DNA of 64,000 bases from Hyaloperonospora brassicae (Eukaryota > Oomycota > Peronosporomycetes > Peronosporales > Peronosporaceae): the NCBI GenBank assembly GCA_947650285.1, contig CANTFL010000617.1:248001-312000 (forward strand), given 5' to 3'. This document shows, piece after piece, positions 41,375 to 54,300 of this stretch (its first letter is position 1; each line of letters opens with the position of its first letter). The notes under the pieces were generated by a model that saw nothing but the letters and a program-made list of their open reading frames with translations, was not told the DNA's origin and ran no database searches. Made by a program: the position numbers and the translations under genes.

Positions 41375-42190
41375 GTGCAAAACTGGGGCACTGGCTTGAT
41401 ACGCAATGGGTACGGGTGAACAAGCTGGTACACAGGACGAAACCCTTTGGTAGGCAGTCATAAGCTGCAAATGTTAGCACCATTTTTAGTCATCACAATG
41501 AGATGGAATGTGTAGGCCCCTACCAAAGAGGAATTTTCATGTCTTTAGTATCACCAAATGACAGCAATGTACGCAAAAAAACTGTCTACGCGAGATGGAA
41601 AGGATGAAGACGTACGGGTATCTGATTCTGTGTTGCGGAGGGGCAAAGAAACTGGAGAAGAGGTACCGACCGACTTATCGCTAGGTTGGGATAGAGTGAC
41701 CGTAGACATAAGCGTGACCGCCTCTACATATCATCGGACAATTTTCGGAAGCGGGAGCGACCAACACAGCCGCGTTATCGGACGGAGTGACCGGATGTAC
41801 CGTGGGGGTACCATTTGGATAGGCGGGGGTCGGACCTGGGTGAAGACATCGCTTTAAATACACAAGGTAAAAAGAGCCCACACCGGAAGGAACAAGCGAG
41901 ACTGAATTATGCGATTTGCGTGGAGATGACATGCTCTTGCCTAAATTGCTGTACGTCTGAGCAAGTACAAGGGGCGGATGTGGTGATATGTTTTGGAAAG
42001 TGATAGACTTAGAGTTCATCACGATGGAGGGACAAGGGGTCACCCTCAAGGAAAAAGTACCCTCTGAACAAGGGATAATTTAAGGGAAGAGGCCACGAAG
42101 TGGTCGCAACCTACGCGGGATAGGGGCCCACAGGACCAATTAAGAGAAAGGCCGTTATCAAAGCACCGATCAAGTGGTACTGACGGAAGA
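41375..42190. other. Unassigned stretch
   Basis: Open pieces up to 122 codons (for example 41558-41857 + and 42049-41681 -) overlap on both strands and have no recognisable motif. It may be the LINE 3' end and older debris. No poly-A or simple tail is seen after the RNase H stop. Confidence 0.4.
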
Positions 42191-42378
42191 AGACCGCGGT
42201 CCTTAATCGGTGGACCTGTTTCCCGCATGATAGACCCGTTCCCTCACCGGTGAAACGCGGTCCCTGAATGGTAGAGGTGGGCCTCTCATCGGTAGACCAG
42301 ATTCTCGCAATGGTAGACCCGTTCCCTCATCGGTAGAATCGGGTCCGCTACTGGTAGATCGGTCCCTCAGTTTCGGCT
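42191..42378. repeat. Degenerate ~20-23-base tandem repeat (about 8 units)
   Basis: Repeated core GGTCCCTCATCGGTAGAC, in forms such as CGTTCCCTCATCGGTAGA, GGCCTCTCATCGGTAGACC and GATTCTCGCAATGGTAGACC, occurs about every 20-23 bases. Units differ at many positions. No function is apparent. Confidence 0.75.
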
Positions 42379-42998
42379 ACTCCTGACCAGTCACATTATA
42401 AGTCAGTGTACTGGGCAAGGACATAGGTAAGAAGTTTACGGATTGAGGTATATCGAATATTACTCAATGCTATATCTACGTGGCACGTCGTTTTCGTGCT
42501 GATCAACAACATGTTGAGTGTGACCGCCTGATCCGGAAAGGTCTATACTTTTGGCCCCCATCGAAGATAGTTGCATGGCTTGACCAAGTGCGAGTTGAAC
42601 TTCAGGAAGTATTTGGCCTGTAGGTACGTCAAATATCAAATCCCTTAACGGTCCGCTATCGGAACGGGCCTCAACCTAGCGATTTGGGAGCACGGTAAAG
42701 GCCAAAGGATAAACAGCTCTGTGATTATACGAGAGGCCAGGGGCGACAATTTTACCTAATGGATTTAATAATAATCCTTTTCTCGACCAAGTAAATAGAG
42801 TGGCCACCTACTGGCCCACTCGAGTAAAACATATCCATTTGGATTCAAAGGTCTGCCTCTGACAAGGCTAGCACATATCGGTTTTCGTCCGATTCTATCG
42901 AATAGTGTTACCCGCCATCAGACGTGTGCACAAGGTGAGCAAGGTCTATACGCGACATCGGGGTCCACCCCGCAAGTCGACAGTTCGGCACAGTTAAT
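42379..42998 (+). pseudogene. Possible integrase zinc-region relic
   Basis: Near 42480-42600 the + strand reads RRFRADQQHVECDRLIRKGL, then YFWPPSKIVAWLDQVRVELQ. That resembles the H2C2 zinc region of gypsy integrases (H-x-GH-x-G, YWP, W-x-x-x-C-x-x-C) with the Cys residues lost. No further domain can be traced. Weak evidence. Confidence 0.3.
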
Positions 42999-42999
42999 G

Positions 43000-43242
43000 T
43001 GTCGGGGGCTCATTACGCAATTTTGAGACCCCACACCACCACAGCCTTTCTCTTCTGACCGACGCAACGTTCCACAAGATTATAATCGGCAGCGTACCAT
43101 TCAAGTCATAACTTGGTCACATGGACCACAAAGTCACCCCTTTTAACGTTTACTTTGCGTCTTCACTCTCAAAAATCTACGACTAACTCTCATGTGGTGG
43201 ATTGGTGATCGCTCTTTTGAGGAGTCGATCCCAACTCTTTAC
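43000..43242 (+). repeat. Candidate LTR before family C leader copy 2
   Basis: TGTCGGGGGCTCATT begins about 243 bases before the primer-site-like TGGCGCCC at 43243, and TGT-x-GGGG is a common LTR start here. No second copy exists in the window, so this is only a positional guess. At copy 1 just the last 46 bases before the primer site are present. Confidence 0.25.
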
Positions 43243-43908
43243 TGGCGCCCGGACGACCATAAACGGAGGGTGAACTCCGACTATGTATTCATGATAGCCT
43301 TCCTCACCTTTTGTACCCGTCGGTGGGGCGGGTTGCACTCTTCCAGGTGGACTCATGTCAATGGGAAACTTGACCGTCTTTTCGATGGGGTCGAGGTTGG
43401 ATCACGGTGTGGAATTCTTCACACCACGATCGGGATTGGTGTGATCACGTGGAATTCGTCACGCGATCACTTTTATGCTTGTGTGGTGATCGATATGAGT
43501 CACCCTGATATGTAACAGATCGCCTTGTCCAAATGTAGACCTTGATTCGCGAGCCTTCTGACCACTTGAGCCGTCTCGCGATCTTGGGTCCTTAACCACA
43601 AAGGGTTTCCTGTGTCCAGTCGCAGTTGGGGTGTCGTTTGAGAGATCTTGATCCCTGGCCAAACAATCCAGGGATATATCTTGATTAAAGTATGTAAACC
43701 TTTCCTTGACGTCGGTTGGCCAATGGTCCACCCGGAAGAGAAAACACGTGTACATTGAAGCAAATTGAACTCTGTTATATGTTAGCCGATCAAACCTACT
43801 AACCCTATCCCTATATCCATGTCTTGGACATAAATTTACCACATTTCGCTCTCTCTAGACGGTAGAGATCTTGTACTTGCGTGGCCCACACCTGATATAC
43901 TCGTCTGA
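43196..43908 (+). mobile_element. Family C retroelement leader, copy 2, abutting the satellite
   Basis: It aligns with 19332-20072 along its length with substitutions and small indels. The primer-site-like TGGCGCCCGGACGACC is at 43243-43258. The stretch has no long frame. It ends CACACCTGATATACTCGTC and passes into the first satellite unit. In copy 1 the matching sequence CACAACTGATATACTTGTC is followed, after ~30 bases, by the few old units. The gag that should follow the repeats is not in the window and may lie beyond the array. Confidence 0.75.
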
Positions 43909-46900
43909 TAGCGATCACATACCTGATCACTTATCACGATCGCTTCCTGATCGCGATCGTCTTGTTGATCGCGGATCACATGGTGTGCTCTCCACCAACT
44001 TGATCGCGATCACCTACCTGATCAATGGTCACGATCGCGATCGCTTCCTGATCAATGGTCACGATCGCGATTACAGGCCTTCTCACTGATCACTATCTCG
44101 ATTGCTTCCTGATCGTGATCGCCTTGCTGATCGCGGATCACATGGTCTGCTCCACACCAGCTTGATCCCGATCACCTACCTGATCAATGGTCACGATCGC
44201 GATAACATATCTGATCACTGATCACGATCACGACCATATATCTGATCACTGATCACGATCTCGATCGCTTCCTGATCGTGATCGCCTTGCTGATCGCGGA
44301 TCACATGGTATGCTCCACACCAACTTGATCGCGATTACATACCTGATCAATGGTCACGATCGCGACCAATTTTCCGATCACTGATCTCGATCGCTTCCTG
44401 ATCGTGATCGCCTTGCTGAGCACGGAGCACATGGTTTGCTCTACACCAGCTTGATCGGGATCACCTACCTGATCAATGGTCACAATCGCGACCAAATATC
44501 TGATCACTGATCACGATATCAATCGCTTCCTGATCGTGATCGCCTTGCTGATCGCGGATCACATGGTCTGCTCCACACCAGCTTGATCGCGATCACCTAC
44601 CTGATCAATGGTCACGATCGCGATAACCTACCTGATCACTGATCATGATCTCGATCGCTTCCTGATCGTGATCGCCTTGCTGAGCACGGAGCACATGGTT
44701 TGCTCTACACCAGCTTGATCGGGATCACCTACCTGATCAATGGTCACAATCGCGACCAAATATCTGATCACTGATCACGATCTCAATCGCTTCCTGATCG
44801 TGATCGCCTTGCTGATCGCGGATCACACGGTGTGCTCTACACCAACTTGATCTCGATCATCTACCTGATCAATGGTTACGATCGCGATCACATACCTGAT
44901 CAATGATCACGATCGCGATCACCTTCCTTATCAATGGTCACGATCACGACCACATATCTGATCACTGATCACGATCTCGATCGCTTCCTGATCGTGATCG
45001 CCTTGCTGAGCGCGGAGCACATGGTTTGCTCCACACCAGCTTGATCGGGATCACCTACCTGATCAATGATCACGATCGCGACCACATATCTGATCACTGA
45101 TCACGATCTCGATCGCTTTCTGGTCGTGATCGCCTTGCTGATCGTGGATCACATGGTCTGCTCCACACCAACTTGATCTCGATCACCTACCTGATCAATG
45201 ATCACGATCGCGATCACATATCTGATCAATGGTCACGATCGCGATCGCTTCCTGATCGAGACCGCCTAACTGATCGCAGATCACATGGTGTGCTCCACAC
45301 CAGCTTGATCGGGATCACCTACCTGATCAATGATCACGATCGCGACCACATATCTGATCACTGATCACGATCTCGATTGCTTCCTGATCGTGATCGCCTT
45401 GCTGATCGCGGATCACAAGGTATGCTCCACTTAGCTTGATCCCGATCACCTACCTGATCAATGATCACGATCGCGATCACATACCTGATCAATGGTCACG
45501 ATCGCGATCGCTTCCTGATCGAGACCGCCTAACTGATCGCAGATCACATGGTGTGCTCCACACCAGCTTGATCGCGATCACCTACCTGATCAATGGTCAC
45601 GATCACGACCACATATCTGATCACTGATCAGGATCTCGTTCGCTTTCTGATCGTTATCGCCTTGCTGATCGCGGATCACATGGTCTGCTCCACACCAGCT
45701 TGATCGCGATCACCTACCTGATCAATGGTCACGATCGCGATAACCTACCTGATCACTGATCATGATCTCGATCACTTCCTGATCGTGATCGCCTTGCTGA
45801 GCACGGAGCACATGGTTTGCTCTACACCAGCTTGATCGGGATCACCTACCTGATCAATGGTCACAATCGCGACCAAATATCTGATCACTGATCACGATAT
45901 CAATCGCTTCCTGATCGTGATCGCCTTGCTGATCGCGGATCACATGGTCTGCTCCACACCAGCTTGATCGCGATCACCTACCTGATCAATGGTCACGATC
46001 GCGATAACCTACCTGATCACTGATCATGATCTCGATCGCTTCCTGATCGTGATCGCCTTGCTGAGCACGGAGCACATGGTTTGCTCTACACCAGCTTGAT
46101 CGGGATCACCTACCTGATCAATGGTCACAATCGCGACCACATATCTGATCACTGATCACGATATCAATCGCTTCCTGATCGTGATCGCCTTGCTGATCGC
46201 GGATCACACGGTGTGCTCTACACCAACTTGATCTCGATCATCTACCTGATCAATGGTTACGATCGCGATCACATACCTGATCAATGATCACGATCGCGAT
46301 CACCTTCCTTATCAATGGTCACGATCACGACCACATATCTGATCACTGATCACGATCTCGATCGCTTCCTGATCGTGATCGCCTTGCTGATCGCGGATCA
46401 CATGGTGTGCTCCACACCAACTTGATCGCGATCACCTGCCTGATCAATGGTCACGATCGCGATCACATATCTGATCACTGATCACGATCTCGATTGCTTT
46501 TCGATCGTGATTGCCTTGCTGATCGCGGATCACATGGTGTGCTCCACACCAACTCGATCGCGATTGCTTCCTGATCGGGATCGCCTTGCTGATCGCGGAT
46601 CACAAGGTGTGCTCCACATCAACTTGATCGCGATCACCTACCTGATCAATGGTCACGATCGCGATTACATACCAGATCAATGGTCACGATCGCGATCGCA
46701 GGCCTTCTCACTGATCACGATCTCGATTGCTTCCTGATCGTGATCGCCTTGCTGATCGCGGATCACAAGGTATGCTCCACGTTAGCTTGATCCCGATCAC
46801 CTACCTGATCAATGATCACGATCGCGATCACATACCTGATCAATGGTCACGATCGCGATCGCTTCCTGATCGAGACCGCCTAACTGATCGCAGATCACAT

Positions 46901-49900
46901 GGTGTGCTCCACACCAGCTTGATCGCGATCACCTACCTGATCAATGGTCACGATCACGACCACATATCTGATCACTGATCAGGATCTCGTTCGCTTTCTG
47001 ATCGTTATCGCCTTGCTGATCGCGGATCACATGGTCTGCTCCACACCAACTTGATCTCGATCATCTACCTGATCAATGGTCACGATCGCGATCACCTACC
47101 TGATCACTGATCATGATCTCGATCGCTTCCTGATCGTGATCGCCTTGCTGAGCGCGGAGCACATGGTTTGCTCCACACCAGCTTGATCGGGATCACCTAC
47201 CTGATCAATGATCACGATCGCGACCACATATCTGATCACTGATCACGATCTCGATCGCTTTCTGGTCGTGATCGCCTTGCTGATCGTGGATCACATGGTC
47301 TGCTCCACACCAACTTGATCTCGATCACCTACCTGATCAATGATCACGATCGCGATCACATATCTGATCAATGGTCACGATCGCGATCGCTTCCTGATCG
47401 AGACCGCCTAACTGATCGCAGATCACATGGTTTGCTCCACACCAGCTTGATCGGGATCACCTACCTGATCAATGATCACGATCGCGACCACATATCTGAT
47501 CACTGATCACGATCTCGATCGCTTCCTGATCGTGATCGCCTTGCTGATCGCGGATCACATGGTGTGCTCCACACCAACTTGATCGCGATCACCTACCTGA
47601 TCAATGGTCACGATTGCGATCACATACCTGATCAATCATCACGATCGCGGTGACCTACCTGATCAATGATCACGATCGCGATCACATACCTGATCACTGA
47701 TCACGATCTCGATCGCTTCCTAATCGTGATCGCCTTGCTGATCGCGGATCACATGGTGTGCTCCACACCAACTTGATCTCGATCACCTACCTGATCAATG
47801 GTCACGATTGCGATCATATACCTGATCAATGATCACGATCGCGGTGACCTACCTGATCAATGATCACGATCGCGATTACATACCTGATCACTGATCACGA
47901 TCTCGATCGCTTCCTGATCGTGATCGATTTGCTGATCGCGGATCACATGGTGTGCTCCACACCAACTTGATCGCGATCACCTACCTGATCAATGGTCACG
48001 ATTGCGATCACATACCTGATCAATGATCACGATCGCGGTGACCTACCTGATCAATGATCACGATCGCGATCACATACCTGATCACTGATCACGATCTTGA
48101 TCGCTTCCTGGTCGTGATCGCCTTGCTGATCGCGGATCACATGGTGTGCTCCACACCAGCTTGATCGCGATCACCTACCTGATCAATGGTCACGATCGCG
48201 ATCACATATCTGATCACTGATCACGATCTCGATCGCTTCCTGATCGTGATCGCCTTGCTGATCGCGGTTCACATGGTGTGCTCCACACCTACTTGATCGC
48301 GATCACCTACCTGATCAATGGTCACGATCACGACCACATATCTGATCACTGATCACGATCTCGATCGCTTCCTGATCGTGATCGCCTTGCTGATCGCGGA
48401 TCACATGGTGTGCTCCACACCAGATTGATCGCGATCACCTACCTGATCAATGGTCACGATCGCGACCACATATCTGATCACTGATCACGATCTCGATCGC
48501 TTCCTGATCGTGATCACCTTGCTGATCGCGGGTCACATGGTGTGCTCCACACCAGCTTGATCGCGATCACCTACCTGATCAATGGTCACGATTGCGATCA
48601 CCTACCTGATCAATGATCACGATCGCGATCACCTTCCATATCAATGGTCACGACCACGACCATATATCTGATCACTGATCACGATCTCGATCGCTTCCTG
48701 ATCGTGATCACCTTGCTGATCGCGGGTCACATGGTGTGCTCCACACCAGCTTGATCGCGATCACCTACCTGATCAATGGTCACGATCGCGATCACATATC
48801 TGATCACTGATCATGATCTCGATCGCTTCCTGATCGTGATCGCCTTGCTGATCGCGGATCACATGGTGTGCTCCACACCAGCTTGATCGCGATCACCTAC
48901 CTGATCAATGGTCACGATCGCGATCACATATCTGATCACTGATCACGATCTCGATCGCTTCCTGATCGCCATCGCCTTGCTGATCGCGGTTCACATGGTG
49001 TGCTCCACACCTACTTGATCGCGATCACCTACCTGATCAATGGTCACGATCACGACCACATATCTGATCACTGATCAGGATCTCGATCGCTTTCTGATCG
49101 TGATCGCCTTGCTGATCGCGGATCACATGGTGTGCTCCACACCAGATTGATCGCGATCACCTACCTGATCAATGGTCACGATCGCGACCACATATCTGAT
49201 CACTGATCACGATCTCGATCGCTTCCTGATCGTGATCGCCTTGCTGATCGCGGATCACATGGTGTGCTCCACACCAGCTTGATCGCGATCACCTACCTGA
49301 TCAATGGTCACGATTGCGATCACATACCTGATCAATGATCACGATCGCGATCACCTTCCTTATCAATGGTCACGACCACGACCATATATCTGATCACTGA
49401 TCACGATCTCGATCGCTTCCTGATCGTGATCGCCTTGCTGATCGCGGATCACATGGTGTGCTCCACACCAACTTGATCGCGATCACCTACCTGATCAATG
49501 GTCACGATCGCGATCACATATCTGATCACTGATCATGATCTCGATCGCTTCCTGATCGTGATCGCCTTGCTGATCGCGGATCACATGGTGTGCTCCACAC
49601 CAGCTTGATCGGGATCACCTACCTGATCAATGGTCACGATCGCGATCACATATCTGCTCACTGATCACGATATCGATCGCTTCCTGATCGTGATCGCCTT
49701 GCTGGTTGCGGATCACATGGTGTGCTCCACACCGACTTGATCGCGACTCACCCACCTGATCAATGGTCACGATTGCGATCACCTACCTGATCAATGATCT
49801 ACGATCGCGATCACCTGGGTCCTTATCAATGGTCACGATCACGACCATATATCTGATCACTGATCACGATCTCGATCGCTTCCTGATCGTGATCGCCTTG

Positions 49901-52900
49901 CTGATCGCGGATCACATGGTGTGCTCCATACCAACTTGATCGCGATCACCTACCTGATCAATGGTCACGATCGCGACCACATATCTGATCACTGATCACG
50001 ATCTCGATCGCTTCCTGATCGTGATCGCCTTGCTGATCGCGGATCACATGGTGTGCTCCACTCCAACTTGATCGCGATCACCTACCTGATCAATGGTCAC
50101 GATTGCGATCACATACCTGATCAATCGATCACGATCGCGGTGACCTACCTGATCAATGATCACGATCGCGATCACCTTCCTGATCACTGATCACGATCTC
50201 GATCGCTTCCTGATCGTGATCGCCTTGCTGATCGCGGATCACATGGTGTGCTCCACACCAACTTGATCGCGATCACCTACCTGATCAATGGTCACGATTG
50301 CGACCATCATGATCTGATCACTGATCACGATCGCGGTGACCTACCTGATCAATGATCACGATCGCGATTACATACCTGATCACTGATCACGATCTCGATC
50401 GCTTCCTGATCGTGATCGACTTGCTGATCGCGGATCACATGGTGTGCTCCACACCAACTGGATCGCGATCACCTACCTGATCAATGGTCACGATCACGAC
50501 CACATATCTGATCACTGATCAGGATCTCGATCGCTTTCTGATCGTGATCGCCTTGCTGATCGCGGATCACATGGTGTGCTCCACACCAGATTGATCGCGA
50601 TCACCTACCTGATCAATGGTCACGATCGCGACCACATATCTGATCACTGATCACGATCTCGATCGCTTCCTGATCGTGATCGCCTTGCTGATCGCGGATC
50701 ACATGGTGTGCTCCACACCAGCTTGATCGCGATCACCTACCTGATCAATGGTCACGATCTGCGATCACCTACCTGATCGTGATCGACTCACGATCGCGGA
50801 TCACCTGTCCTTCATCAATGGTCACGACCACGACCATATATCTGATCACTGATCACGATCTCGATCGCTTCCTGATCGTGATCGCCTTGCTGATCGCGGT
50901 TCACATGGTGTGCTCCACACCTACTTGATCGCGATCACCTACCTGATCAATGGTCACGATCACGACCACATATCTGATCACTGATCAGGATCTCGATCGC
51001 TTTCTGATCGTGATCGCCTTGCTGATCGCGGATCACATGGTGTGCTCCACACCAGACTTGATCGCGATCACCAACCTGATCAATGGTCACGATCGCGACC
51101 ACATACCTGATCACTGATCACGATCTCGATCGCTTCCTGATCGTGATCGCCTTGCTGATCGCGGATCACATGGTGTGCTCCACACCAACTTGATCGCGAT
51201 CACCTACCTGATCAATGGTCACGATCGCGACCACATATCTGATCACTGATCACGATCTCGATCGCTTCCTGATCGTGATCGCCTTGCTGATCGCGGATCA
51301 CATGGTGTTCTCCACACCAACTTGATCGCGATCACCTACCTGATCAATGGTCACGATCGCGATCACATATCGGATCACTGATCACGATCTCGATCGCTTC
51401 CTGATCGTGATCGCCTTGCTGATTGCGGATCACATGGTGTGCTCCACACCAACTTGATCGCGATCACCTACCTGATCAATGGTCACAATCGTGACCAAAT
51501 ATCTGATCACTGATCACGATCACGACCACATATCTGATCGTGATCGCCTTGCTGATCGCGGATCACATGGTGTGCTCCATACCAACTTGATCACGATCAC
51601 CTACCTGATCAATGATCACGATCGCGATCACATATCTGATCACTGATCACGATCTCGATTGCTTTTCGATCGTGATTGCCTTGCTGATCGCGGATCACAT
51701 GGTGTGCTCCACACCAACTCGATCGCGATCACCTACCTGATCAATGATCACGATCGCAATAACCTACCTGATCAATGATCACGATCGCAATAACCTACCT
51801 GATCACTGATTACGATCACGATCACCTACCTGATCAATGATCACGATCACGATCACGACCATATATCTGATCACTGATCACGATCTCGATCGCTTCCTGA
51901 TCGTGATCGCCTTGCTGATCGCGGATCACATGGTGTGCTCCACACCAACTTGATCGCGATCACCTACCTGATCAATGGTCACGATTGCGATCACATACCT
52001 GATCATGATCATCTTACTGATCGCGGATGACCTACCTGATCAATGATCACGATCGCGATCACATACCTGATCACTGATCACGATCTCGATCGCTTCCTGA
52101 TCGTGATCGCCTTGCTGATCGCGGATCACATGGTGTGCTCCACACCAACTTGATCGCGATCACCTACCTGATCAATGGTCACGATCTCGATCGACCATAT
52201 ATCGTGATCGCCTTACTGATCACGGATCGCATGGTGACCTACCTGATCAATGATCACGATCGCGATCACATACCTGATCACTGATCACGATCTCGATCGC
52301 TTCCTGATCGTGATCGCCTTGCTGATCGCGGATCACATGGTGTGCTCCACACCAACTGGATCGCGATCACCTACCTGATCAATGGTCACGATTGCGATCA
52401 CATACCTGATCAATGATCACGATCGCGGTGACCTACCTGATCAATGATCACGATCGCGATCACCTTCCTTACCAATTGGTCACGACCACGACCATACCTG
52501 ATCACTGATCACGATCTCGATCGCTTCCTGATCGTGATCGCCTTGCTGATCGCGGATCACATGGTGTGCTCCACACCAACTTGATCGCGATCACCTACCT
52601 GATCAATGGTCACGATCACGACCACATACCTGATCACTGATCACGATCTCGATCGCTTTCTGATCGTGATCGCCTTGCTGATCGCGGATCACATGGTGTG
52701 CTCCACACCAACTTGATCGCGATCACCAACCTGATCAATGGTCACGATCGCGACCACATACCTGATCACTGATCACGATCTCGATCGCTTCCTGATCGTG
52801 ATCGCCTTGCTGATCGCGGATCACATGGTGTGCTCCACACCAACTTGATCGCGATCACCTACCTGATCAATGGTCACGATCGCGACCACATATCTGATCA

Positions 52901-54300
52901 CTGATCACGATCTCGATCGCTTCCTGATCGTGATCGCCTTGCTGATCGCGGATCACATGGTGTGCTCCACACCAACTTGATCGCGATCACCTACCTGATC
53001 AATGGTCACGATGCGATCACATATCGGATCACTGATCACGATCTCGATCGCTTCCTGATCGTGATCGCCTTGCTGATCGCGGATCACATGGTGTGCTCCA
53101 CACCAACTTGATCGCGATCACCTACCTGATCAATGGTCACAATCGTGACAAATATCTGATCACTGATCACGATCACGATCGCATTTCTGATCGTGATCGC
53201 CTTGCTGATCGCGGATCACATGGTGTGCTCCACACCAACTTGATCGCGATCACCTACCTGATCAATGATCACGATCGCGATCACATACCTGATCACTGAT
53301 CACGATCTCGATCGCTTTCCGATCGTGATCGCCTTGCTGATCGCGGATCACATGGTGTGCTCCACACCAACTCGATCGCGATCACCTACCTGATCACTGA
53401 TCACGATCGCGATAACCTACCTGATCAATGATCACGATCGTACCTACCTGATCACTGATTACGATGGCGATCACCTACCTGATCAACTTGATCGCGATCA
53501 CGACCATATACCTGATCACTGATCACGATCTCGATCGCTTCCTGATCGTGATCGCCTTGCTGATCGCGGATCACATGGTGTGCTCCACACCAACTTGATC
53601 GCGATCACCTACCTGATCAATGGTACGATCGGACAATTTCCGATCACTGATCACGATCTCGATCGCTTTCTGATCGTGATCGCCTTGCTGATCGCGGATC
53701 ACATGGTGTGCTCCACACCAACTTGATCGCGATCACCTACCTGATCAATGGTCACGATCGCGACCACATATCTGATCACTGATCACGATCTCGATCGCTT
53801 CCTGATCGTGATCGCCTTGCTGATCGCGGATCACATGGTGTGCTCCACACCAACTTGATCGCGATCACCTACCTGATCAATGGTCACGATCGCGACCACA
53901 TACCTGATCACTGATCACGATCTCGATCGCTTCCTGATCGTGATCGCCTTGCTGATCGCGGATCACATGGTGTGCTCCACACCAACTTGATCGCGATCAC
54001 CTACCTGATCACTGATCACGATCTCGATCACCTACCTGATCGTGATCACGATCGACCTTGCTGATCGCGGATTACGATCACGATCACCTACCTGACCAAC
54101 TTGATCGCGATCACGACCATACCTGATCACTGATCACGATCTCGATCGCTTCCTGATCGTGATCGCCTTGCTGATCGCGGATCACATGGTGTGCTCCACA
54201 CCAACTTGATCGCGATCACATACCTGATCAATGGTCACGATGAAATTTCCGATCACTGATCACGATCTCGATCGCTTTCTGATCGTGATCGCCTTGCTGA
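43909..54300. repeat. Satellite array, left zone: 132-, 163- and 194-base units
   Basis: Head-to-tail units are marked by CACATGGTGTGCTCCACACC. Start-to-start distances measured on that mark include 163 (44142 to 44305), 132 (45153 to 45285, 45285 to 45417, 49127 to 49259) and 194 (47559 to 47753, 48537 to 48731). They differ by multiples of a 31-base module of the form GATCGCGATCACCTACCTGA plus TCAATGGTCAC. Units differ from each other at several positions, and longer blocks of several units recur (for example the series near 44.4-46.2 kb), so there is higher-order structure. Open frames across it are by-products of stop-poor sequence. About 75 units. Confidence 0.95.

Noticed and set aside
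1..43000. Host protein-coding genes
   Set aside because: Every frame I could interpret belongs to a retroelement or is shorter than about 150 codons without motifs. The unassigned stretches (15.7-17.1, 41.4-43.0 kb) show no domain.
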